In this document: one piece after another, positions 16,608 through 23,772 of the stretch
Numbering within the stretch: position 1 is the first letter of the stretch
How the letters are laid out: each line of letters opens with the position of its first letter
NCBI GenBank assembly: GCA_017445015.1
Contig: JAFSVL010000088.1
Coordinates: 1 to 64,000 of the forward strand
Length of the DNA stretch: 64,000 bases
Direction of reading: 5' to 3'
From: Bacteroidales bacterium
Lineage (GTDB): Bacteria > Bacteroidota > Bacteroidia > Bacteroidales > UBA932
Translations under genes and position numbers: made by a program
Notes under the pieces: model-generated
The model's database searches: none
What the model was told of the DNA's origin: nothing
Seen by the model: the letters and a program-made list of their open reading frames with translations, nothing else

Positions 16608-18305
16608 ATGAAAAAAGTCCCCATCGTTCTGCTGGCTTTCGCCCTTGTACTGCCGGCCGCTCTTCCTGCGGATGCCTGCACCAATATCATTGTCACCCCG
16701 GGTGCCAGCCTCGACGGCAGCGCCATGGTCTCCTACGCCGCCGATTCCCATTGGCTTTACGGGGAACTGTACAGTCATCCCGGAGGCCGCTGGAAAGCCG
16801 GCAGCACCGTCAACATTGTGGAGTGGGACACGCAGAAGCCGCTCGGAAGCATCGCGCAGGTGCCGCAGACCTGGCGCACCGTCGGCAATATGAATGAGAA
16901 GCAGTTGATTATCGCCGAGACTACCTGGGGCGGCCGTGAAGAACTGGTCTGCCCCGGCGGTATCATGGATTACGGATCGCTGATCTATATTACGCTGCAG
17001 CGCGCCTCCACCGCCCGCGAAGCCATCCGGACGATTGTGGCGCTGGCTACGGAATACGGCTACCCTTCCGAGGGGGAAACCTTTTCCATCGCCGACAAGA
17101 CCGAGGCCTGGATCATGGACCTTGCGGGCAAGGGACCGGATGAAAAAGGGCTGCTCTGGGTGGCGCGGCGCATTCCCGACGGTTATCTCTGCGCCCATGC
17201 CAACCAGGCGCGCATTACCCGTTTCCCCCTGGACAGCCCGGACTGCCTTTACGGCCCGGATGTGATAGAATTTGCCCGCCGGAAGGGATGGTATGAAGGT
17301 CCGGACGAGCTTTTCAGCTACCGCGATGCCTATAATCCCCTCGATTTCGGAGGCGCCCGCGGGTGCGAGGCCCGCGTCTGGAGTGCCTTCAACCGCCTTT
17401 GCGACGAGGTGTTTACCTACGAGGAAGGCGGCAAGTGCGTCAGCCGTCCCTCCTATGACTGGATAGACTATGCGATGGGCTATGACCTTTCAGGCGAGAT
17501 GCCCCTTTTCGTGCAGCCGCGGCGCAAACTCGGCGTAAAGGATATCGCCGATGCGATGCGCGACCATTATGAAGGCACGCCGATGGATATGACGCGCGAT
17601 ATCGGCGCGGGCGGCAATGCCTGCCCCTACCGCTGGCGGCCCATGCATTTCGAAGTGGACGGCAAGGTCTATGTCAATGAGCGGGCCATCGCGACGCAGC
17701 AGACGGGCTTCTGGTTCGTGGCGCAGTCGCGTCCCTCCCTGCCGGATGCGGTGGGCGCCCTGGTCTGGTTCGGCTGCGACGATGCCGCCACCTCCTATCT
17801 TACCCCCATTTACGTGGCGACGCAGCGCATCCCCCGGTGCCTGGCTCCCGGCAACGGCGACTTGCTGCATTACAGCCCGGAATCCCAGTTCTGGATGTGC
17901 AACCGCGTGGCCAACGCCTGCTACCGGATGTATGACCGCATGGCTCCGGTCGTACGTGCCGCGGCCGATGCCTACGAGAATGACATGATTGCGCGCGCCG
18001 TGCCGCAGCAGGACGCTCAGGCACTGGCGCTGATCAGCAAAGGCGGGACAAAGCGTGCCGTCAAGGCGTTGACCGCATTCAGCTGCGACCAGGCACAGGC
18101 CCAGTTCGGGCGCTGGAAGAGGCTCGAGGAACTGCTGTTGGTGAAATTCATCGACGGGAATATAAAGGCGCAGGATGCGGACGGCAATTTCCTGCATTCC
18201 AAGTACTCGGAAGGCATTCCCGACCAGCTGGAGTTCGGTGGCTACAACGAAGTATGGAAGCGCGCCGTCGCGGTCTTTGCCGGTCAGACGCTGGAGAGCA
18301 AATAG
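16608..18305 (+). CDS. Secreted C69-family dipeptidase
   Basis: 565 residues. A signal peptide (KKVPIVLLAFALVLPAALPADA) ends right before the N-terminal nucleophile Cys24 of CTNIIVTPGASLDGSAMVSY, the mark of this Ntn-hydrolase family. Other conserved pieces: YTGN/MNEKQLIIAETTWGGRE, PSEGETFSIADKTEAWIMDL, ARRIPDGYLCAHANQARI, and the C-terminal MWNRVANACYRMY-like helix. These enzymes cleave dipeptides with broad specificity in the periplasm or lysosome-like compartments. The start ATG 16608 gives the signal peptide; the longer open frame upstream is rejected. Divergent from the pheS unit. Confidence 0.95.
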   Translation: MKKVPIVLLAFALVLPAALPADACTNIIVTPGASLDGSAMVSYAADSHWLYGELYSHPGGRWKAGSTVNIVEWDTQKPLGSIAQVPQTWRTVGNMNEKQLIIAETTWGGREELVCPGGIMDYGSLIYITLQRASTAREAIRTIVALATEYGYPSEGETFSIADKTEAWIMDLAGKGPDEKGLLWVARRIPDGYLCAHANQARITRFPLDSPDCLYGPDVIEFARRKGWYEGPDELFSYRDAYNPLDFGGARGCEARVWSAFNRLCDEVFTYEEGGKCVSRPSYDWIDYAMGYDLSGEMPLFVQPRRKLGVKDIADAMRDHYEGTPMDMTRDIGAGGNACPYRWRPMHFEVDGKVYVNERAIATQQTGFWFVAQSRPSLPDAVGALVWFGCDDAATSYLTPIYVATQRIPRCLAPGNGDLLHYSPESQFWMCNRVANACYRMYDRMAPVVRAAADAYENDMIARAVPQQDAQALALISKGGTKRAVKALTAFSCDQAQAQFGRWKRLEELLLVKFIDGNIKAQDADGNFLHSKYSEGIPDQLEFGGYNEVWKRAVAVFAGQTLESK

Positions 18306-18315
18306 AAAAAAATTG

Positions 18316-18323
18316 TATATTTG
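18316..18323 (+). promoter_or_regulatory. -7 box of spt
   Basis: TATATTTG, exact TAnnTTTG, 29 nt before the spt ATG and just after the dipeptidase stop. Confidence 0.65.
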
Positions 18324-18352
18324 CAGGCTGTCGTCATAAATATACCATTTCG

Positions 18353-19546
18353 ATGAAAAAGAGCATACATGCTATCTGTGCGAACTTTACCGCCGCGCGG
18401 GAGCTCAAAGAAAATGGACTTTACACCTATTACCGGCCCATCGCTTCCGGACAGGATCCCGTGGTTACCATGGCGGACGGGCGCAAGGCCCTGATGTTCG
18501 GGTCCAATTCCTATCTCGGACTCTCCGACGACCCCCGCCTCAAGGAGGCGGCCATCGCCGCTATCCAGAAATACGGCACCAGTTGCTCCGGCTCGCGTTT
18601 CCTCAACGGAACGCTGGATATCCATGAAGAACTGGAGGCCAAGCTGGCGAAACTGGTCGGGAAAAAGAATGCCGTGACCTTCAGCACCGGTTTCCAGGTC
18701 AACCTGGGCGTCGTTTCTACATTGGGAGTACGCGACGGATTCATCTTCCTCGATTCGCTGGACCATGCCTGCATCATCGACGGGGCGCGCCTCTCCTTCA
18801 GCAAGGTGCTGAAATTCGCGCACAACGACATGGAAATGCTGGAAAACCGTCTGCGCCGGGTGCCCAGGAAAGTGCATAAACTCGTGGTCGTGGACGGCGT
18901 CTATTCCATGGAGGGGGACATTGCCCCGATGCCGGATCTGGTGCATCTCTGCGACAAGTACAACGCCACATTGATGGTGGACGACGCCCACGGACTCGGC
19001 GTCCTTGGGACACAGGGCCGCGGTACCGCCAACCACTTCGGCCTGACGGACCGGGTGGACCTCATCATGGGGACTTTCTCCAAGAGTTTCGGGTCGCTGG
19101 GCGGTTTTATCGCTTCGGACGGCGACATCGTCGATTACATCAAGAATACCGCCCGTTCCCTGATCTTCAGCGCCAGCATGCCTCCGGCCAATGTGGCGGC
19201 GGTGAGCAAGGCCATCGATATCATGCTTACCGAGCCGGAACGCCTGGAGAATCTCTGGAAGGTCACCCGCCATGCGCAGGATGCCTTCCGGGCGGCAGGC
19301 TTCGATATCGGGCGCACCCAGTCTCCGATCATCCCGCTCTTTGTCCGGGATACCGTCAAGGCGATGCAGATTGTGAACGAGGCGCTTGACGAGGGTATAT
19401 TCATCACCCCGGTCATCGCCCCTGCCGTTCCCGAAAACGACGTCCTCATCCGTTTCGCCCTGATGGCCACCCATACGGAAGACCAGGTGGATGAAGCCGT
19501 GGAGAAGCTGACCCGTATCTTCAAGACGCACGGCATTATCGCATAA
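18353..19546 (+). CDS. spt: Serine palmitoyltransferase
   Basis: 397 residues of the alpha-oxoamine synthase family. It condenses serine with a fatty acyl-CoA or acyl-ACP to 3-ketosphinganine, the first step of sphingolipid synthesis. Motifs match bacterial SPT rather than BioF or Kbl: YTYYRPI, MFGSNSYLGLSDDPRLKEAA, YGTSCSGSRFLNGTLDIHEELE, SLDHACIIDGARLS, VVDGVYSMEGDIAP, DDAHGLGVLG, and PLP lysine 244 in GTFSKSFGSLGG. The C-terminus carries SPIIPLFVRD and IRFALMATHT as in known Bacteroidota SPT. The following SDR gene is 3 nt away and probably reduces the product. Confidence 0.93.
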   Translation: MKKSIHAICANFTAARELKENGLYTYYRPIASGQDPVVTMADGRKALMFGSNSYLGLSDDPRLKEAAIAAIQKYGTSCSGSRFLNGTLDIHEELEAKLAKLVGKKNAVTFSTGFQVNLGVVSTLGVRDGFIFLDSLDHACIIDGARLSFSKVLKFAHNDMEMLENRLRRVPRKVHKLVVVDGVYSMEGDIAPMPDLVHLCDKYNATLMVDDAHGLGVLGTQGRGTANHFGLTDRVDLIMGTFSKSFGSLGGFIASDGDIVDYIKNTARSLIFSASMPPANVAAVSKAIDIMLTEPERLENLWKVTRHAQDAFRAAGFDIGRTQSPIIPLFVRDTVKAMQIVNEALDEGIFITPVIAPAVPENDVLIRFALMATHTEDQVDEAVEKLTRIFKTHGIIA

Positions 19547-19549
19547 GTC

Positions 19550-20344
19550 ATGGTCATTCTCATTACAGGTATCAGCTCCGGCTTCGGCAAGGCCATGGCG
19601 GAGCGGCTTGCCCGTGAAGGGCACAAGGTTTATGGAACCTATCGCAAGGTGCAGGAGCGCCTTCCCGGCGTGACCTATCTCCAGGCGGATGTCCGCAATG
19701 ACGAGGACGCCCGCGCCGCGGTACAGGCCGTGCTCGATGCGGAAGGCTGCATCGACGCCTTTATCAACAACGCCGGCATGGGCATCGGCGGTCCGCTGGA
19801 ATTCTGCAGCCTCGATGCGGCGCGGGAGCAGATGGATACGAACTGGATGGGGATGGTGCGCTTCCTGCATTATGTGGTTCCGGCGATGCGCAGGCAGGGC
19901 CATGGAAAAATCCTTTGCTTTTCCTCCATCGGCGGGCTGATGGGACTGCCTTTCCAGGGGCTTTACAGCGCCTCGAAATTTGCCATCGAAGGGTATTGCG
20001 AAGCGCTCCGCCTCGAGGTCCGGGGCTTCGGCATCGACGTAATCCTGATCGAGCCCGGCGACTTTGCCACTTCCTTTACCGCCAGCCGCCGCTCCGTTCC
20101 CGATGCGGAGGCCTTCGAGGTGTACCGCACTTACAGGGAGTCGCTTGCGAGTATTGAAAAAGATGAAACTACCGGGCTGAAACCCGGATTCCTGGCGGAA
20201 AAAATCGCAAAAATCCTCCGGAAGAAGCGTCCTGCCTATAACTATGTCATCTCCACCTTCGAGCAGCGGCTTTCCGTTACGCTGAAGAAACTGCTCCCTG
20301 CGCGCTGGTTTGCCGCGATTTTGTCCGCTTATTATAAATTGTAG
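19550..20344 (+). CDS. SDR-family oxidoreductase, probable 3-ketosphinganine reductase
   Basis: 264 residues of a classical short-chain dehydrogenase. It shows the NADP(H)-binding TGISSGFGKAMAE, the NNAGMG motif, catalytic Ser in ILCFSSIGG and Tyr/Lys in YSASKFAIEGYCEAL. The C-terminal region (PAYNYVISTFEQRLSVTLKKLLPARW) is hydrophobic and basic, suggesting membrane association. The family does many reductions; position 3 nt behind spt and within one operon makes reduction of 3-ketosphinganine to sphinganine the best guess, not proof. Confidence 0.85.
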   Translation: MVILITGISSGFGKAMAERLAREGHKVYGTYRKVQERLPGVTYLQADVRNDEDARAAVQAVLDAEGCIDAFINNAGMGIGGPLEFCSLDAAREQMDTNWMGMVRFLHYVVPAMRRQGHGKILCFSSIGGLMGLPFQGLYSASKFAIEGYCEALRLEVRGFGIDVILIEPGDFATSFTASRRSVPDAEAFEVYRTYRESLASIEKDETTGLKPGFLAEKIAKILRKKRPAYNYVISTFEQRLSVTLKKLLPARWFAAILSAYYKL

Positions 20345-22225
20345 ATGACGGCGTCGAAATTCAGGATTCAATATAATACGGAGTGGGGCGAGCGCCTGAT
20401 TCTTGCCACCCGTTTCAAAAAATTCCCGATGACGTGGAACGAGGGGAATGTGTGGACGGTATCGGTCCGCCCGAAAGATCTGCTGCAGGACGGCGGCGTG
20501 TACACCTATCTGGTGGAACGGGACGGGATCACCGTCCGCTGCGAATGGGACGACCACCGCTTCAAAGAAGCCTCCGGCAGGACGATTACCGATGCCTGGA
20601 TTGATGCCCCGGAAGGCAATCCCTTCAACCGCAGGCACTCGGCGGCCGTTTTTGACCGGCCGGGCTTTCGCGGGGCGGGTACGGTGATCCCGGTATTCTC
20701 CCTCCGTTCGGAAAACGACTTCGGCATCGGCGAGTTCCGCGACCTCAGGCCGCTGGTGGACTGGGCGGCATCGACGGGACAGACGGTCCTCCAACTGCTT
20801 CCCGTGAACGACACTACCCGCAGGGGCGGATGGGAGGACTCCTATCCGTACAGTCCGATATCTTCCTTTGCGCTGCATCCGCTTTACATCCATCTGCAGG
20901 ACCTCGGCATCCGGGAGACCGCCGCGTTCAAGCAGAAACAGGCGGAACTCAATGCGCTGCCCGAACTGGATTATCCCGCCGTATTCGCGGCGAAGACCGC
21001 CCTTTTGCACGGGGCCTGGCTGCGTCGCGGCCGGAAGGATATGGCCGGCGGGGCTTACCGGAAGTTCGCGGCGGACAATGCTTTCTGGCTGGACGAATAC
21101 GCAGATTTCTGTGCCCGGCGGGACGGCTGCGAGCCGGATTATTTCCGCTGGGTGCAGTATCATCTGGACAGGCAATTCTCGGAAGAAGTAGCCTACGCAC
21201 GTGCCAAAGGCGTGTTTTTTAAGGGCGATCTGCCCATAGGCGTAAGTGCGGACAGCGCCGACGCCTTCTTCCACCCCGCACTGTTCAACCTGGACAGCTG
21301 TGCCGGCGCCCCCCCGGATTTCTTTTCCGCCGACGGGCAGAACTGGGGCTTCCCCACCTATAATTGGGAGGAAATGGCGCGCGATGATTATGCCTGGTGG
21401 AAACGGCGCCTGCTGAAAATGGCCGAGTACTTCGACGCTTTCCGCATCGACCATATCCTGGGCTTTTTCCGCATCTGGGAAATCCCGAAGGCGGAGAGCA
21501 GCGGGAAGATGGGACATTTCAACCCCTCGCTGCCCTATTCGCGGGAAGAACTCAAGGCCCTGGACCTGGACGGTATCGACGGCCTGTTCCTTCCCGACCC
21601 GCGCCACCGGGGCGGCCGGGTCCCGCGCATATCGCCGCAGACGGAAGGCCTTTCCCCTATCCGGAAAAGCCGTTTCGACGCCCTGTACACGGATTTTTTC
21701 TACCATCGCCACGAGGCCTTCTGGAAGCGCAATGCCGAAAGGAAACTGCCGGAACTGCTGCGCGTGACGGGGATGCTCTCCTGCGGCGAAGACCTGGGCA
21801 TGATTCCCTCCTGCGTCCCCGAAGTCATGGGGAAGGAGCGTATCCTTTCCCTGGAAATGCCGATGATGGAAAAGGGCCGTCCCTGGCCGTACCTGAGCGT
21901 CTGCACCACCTCCAGCCACGATATGGATACCCTGCGGATGCAAAAAGACGGAGACCGCAGCCCCGGGGAATGCCGGCGGATCATCCGGGATGTGCTGGGC
22001 AGCTCCTCGATGCTCTCCATCCTGCCGCTGCAGGACTGGCTGTCGCTGGACGGCGTGCACCGGAGGCCCGATGAAAAAGCGGAGCGGATCAACCAACCGG
22101 CCGACCCGCACCACCATTGGCGCTACCGCCTGCATGTCAATGTGGAAGATCTGGCTTCCTGGACGGAACTTTCCACGGAGATATCCGCCTTGCTCAGGGA
22201 ATCCTGCCGCAAGGCGGGAGAATGA
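20345..22225 (+). CDS. malQ: 4-alpha-glucanotransferase with N-terminal starch-binding domain
   Basis: 626 residues, GH77. Residues about 5-110 form one CBM20-like module (IQYNTEWGERLILAT, MTWNEGNVWTVSVR, YTYLVERDG, WDDHRFKEA). The barrel begins at GAGTVIPVFSLRSENDFGIGE. Catalytic residues: nucleophile Asp369 in DAFRIDHILG, acid/base Glu482 in CGEDLGMIPS, stabilising Asp526 in SSHDMDTLR. It transfers maltodextrin segments during glycogen and starch turnover. Many Bacteroidota MalQ are near 890 residues with two CBM20 modules; this one is shorter. Directly abuts the SDR stop (TAG then ATG), so in the same transcript, though unrelated in pathway. Convergent with floA. Confidence 0.94.
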   Translation: MTASKFRIQYNTEWGERLILATRFKKFPMTWNEGNVWTVSVRPKDLLQDGGVYTYLVERDGITVRCEWDDHRFKEASGRTITDAWIDAPEGNPFNRRHSAAVFDRPGFRGAGTVIPVFSLRSENDFGIGEFRDLRPLVDWAASTGQTVLQLLPVNDTTRRGGWEDSYPYSPISSFALHPLYIHLQDLGIRETAAFKQKQAELNALPELDYPAVFAAKTALLHGAWLRRGRKDMAGGAYRKFAADNAFWLDEYADFCARRDGCEPDYFRWVQYHLDRQFSEEVAYARAKGVFFKGDLPIGVSADSADAFFHPALFNLDSCAGAPPDFFSADGQNWGFPTYNWEEMARDDYAWWKRRLLKMAEYFDAFRIDHILGFFRIWEIPKAESSGKMGHFNPSLPYSREELKALDLDGIDGLFLPDPRHRGGRVPRISPQTEGLSPIRKSRFDALYTDFFYHRHEAFWKRNAERKLPELLRVTGMLSCGEDLGMIPSCVPEVMGKERILSLEMPMMEKGRPWPYLSVCTTSSHDMDTLRMQKDGDRSPGECRRIIRDVLGSSSMLSILPLQDWLSLDGVHRRPDEKAERINQPADPHHHWRYRLHVNVEDLASWTELSTEISALLRESCRKAGE

Positions 22226-22226
22226 A

Positions 22227-23177
22227 TTACTGCTGCCGGGCGATGCCTTCGCGCATCTCCGTATCGGCCTGGATATTCTTCATCCGGTAATAATCCATGA
22301 TGCCCAGATTCCCGCTGCGGAAGGCTTCGGCCATCGCAAGGGGCACCTGCGCCTCCGCCTCGATGACCTTGGCACGGGCCTCCTGAGCGGCGGCCTTCTG
22401 TTCCTGTTCGAGCGCGACCGCCATCGCCCTGCGCTCTTCCGCGCGGGCCTGCGCAATGTTTTTGTCGGCTTCGGCCTGGTCCATCTGCAGCACGGCGCCG
22501 ATGTTCTTGCCTACGTCGATGTCGGCAATGTCGATGGACAGGATTTCAAAGGCCGTTCCCGCATCCAGACCCTTGTGCAGGACGAGTTTGGAAATGGAAT
22601 CGGGATTTTCGAGTACGGATTTGTGGCTTTCGGAAGAGCCGATGCTGCTGACGATGTCCTCGCCCACGCGGGCGAGTACGGTTTCCTCGCCGGCGCCGCC
22701 GACCAGTTGCTTGATGTTGGCGCGGACCGTTACGCGGGCCTTGGCGATAAGCTGTATCCCGTCCTTGGCCACTGCCGTGACGGGCGGAGTGTCGATGACT
22801 TTCGGATTGACGGACATCTGCACCGCGTCGAGCACGTCACGTCCGGCAAGGTCGATGGCCGCGGCCATCTTGAAGTCCAGGGGGATGTTCGCCTTGTTGG
22901 CGGAGATGAGCGCCATGACCACACGGGTCACGTTTCCCTTGGCCAGGTAGTGGGCTTCCAGTTCATTGGCCTTGAGGCTGAGCCCCGCCTTGGTGCCGGT
23001 AATCAGGGCGAACACGACCGTGCGGGGACTGACGCCCCTCCAGCGCATCAACACCAGGTGAATCAGGGATACATGCACCCCGGACAGGATGGCCTGGAAC
23101 CACAGGGCGACGGGAAAAAACCAAAGGACGATAATCAGCGCGATGACTACGATCGCGATCCAGAGAGCGAGTTCCAT
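22227..23177 (-). CDS. floA: Flotillin-like protein FloA
   Basis: 316 residues. One N-terminal membrane-inserted hydrophobic stretch ([29 protein letters not shown]) is followed by the SPFH-like domain ([29 protein letters not shown]-type strand [10 protein letters not shown]) and a long Ala/Glu-rich coiled coil ([20 protein letters not shown]). FloA scaffolds membrane microdomains. It is downstream of an NfeD gene with 3 nt between, the standard nfeD-floA pair in bacteria. Confidence 0.95.
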   Translation of the reverse strand: MELALWIAIVVIALIIVLWFFPVALWFQAILSGVHVSLIHLVLMRWRGVSPRTVVFALITGTKAGLSLKANELEAHYLAKGNVTRVVMALISANKANIPLDFKMAAAIDLAGRDVLDAVQMSVNPKVIDTPPVTAVAKDGIQLIAKARVTVRANIKQLVGGAGEETVLARVGEDIVSSIGSSESHKSVLENPDSISKLVLHKGLDAGTAFEILSIDIADIDVGKNIGAVLQMDQAEADKNIAQARAEERRAMAVALEQEQKAAAQEARAKVIEAEAQVPLAMAEAFRSGNLGIMDYYRMKNIQADTEMREGIARQQ

Positions 23178-23180
23178 GAT

Positions 23181-23645
23181 CTATAGGGGTTTTACGATAA
23201 TCTTATTGCCTTCCGAACGCACGACGGTCACGGCCGTTCCGGGGTCCACCATGTCGTTCGTATCGGATTTGACCTCGAAGTCGCGGCCGTCGAAACGGGC
23301 CGTTCCCACCGGGGCGAGCCGGGTCAGGGTCACGCCCCGGGTCCCTGTTTCCGGGAGGGGGTCTTCCGCCAGTGCCGTCGCGCGGATTTCATCCCTGAGC
23401 GCAAAGCGCTTCCAGGTTTTGGCGCGCAGTACATAGATGACCAGCGCCAGGAGTGCCAGGCTTACGCAGGAGGTCACGACCACCCCGGTCAGGGTGCCGA
23501 AACGCGTGAAGGCGAAGTAGCAGGCGGCAACCAGGGCCGCAAGCCCCGCGAAGCCCGGGACACCGATACCGGGAACCAGCAGAAGTTCCACGAACAGCAG
23601 GAGGAATCCCGCCAAAACAAGAAGGCTGACGAGCAGTGTTGACAT
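23181..23645 (-). CDS. NfeD-family membrane protein
   Basis: 154 residues with three to four hydrophobic segments (LLVSLLVLAGFLLLFVELLL; GFAGLAALVAACYFAF; GVVVTSCVSLALLALVIYVL) and a C-terminal OB-fold (GTRGVTLTRLAPVGTARFDG, TAVTVVRSEGNKIIVKPL). The family motif VELLLVPGIGVPG is clear. It is the short form without the ClpP-type protease domain. Its partner floA follows directly. A -7 box lies 4 nt from the ATG. Confidence 0.93.
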   Translation of the reverse strand: MSTLLVSLLVLAGFLLLFVELLLVPGIGVPGFAGLAALVAACYFAFTRFGTLTGVVVTSCVSLALLALVIYVLRAKTWKRFALRDEIRATALAEDPLPETGTRGVTLTRLAPVGTARFDGRDFEVKSDTNDMVDPGTAVTVVRSEGNKIIVKPL

Positions 23646-23649
23646 ACTG

Positions 23650-23657
23650 CAAATATA
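23650..23657 (-). promoter_or_regulatory. -7 box of nfeD-floA
   Basis: Minus-strand TATATTTG, exact TAnnTTTG, 4 nt from the ATG of the NfeD gene. Confidence 0.65.
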
Positions 23658-23772
23658 AAGAAAATTGCGCCCGTAGAAAAAGATTTTTTATATCCGCCAA
23701 AATTTTCTAACTTCGCGGGCTAATTGCTTACGTATTTGTCCGAACAACAAGAACTAAAAACGAATAAAAATC

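Noticed and set aside
18284-22135. 1283-codon open frame on the minus strand opposite spt, the SDR and malQ
   Set aside because: It is a codon-bias shadow of GC-rich genes: no recognisable domain, and the plus-strand genes carry all catalytic motifs.
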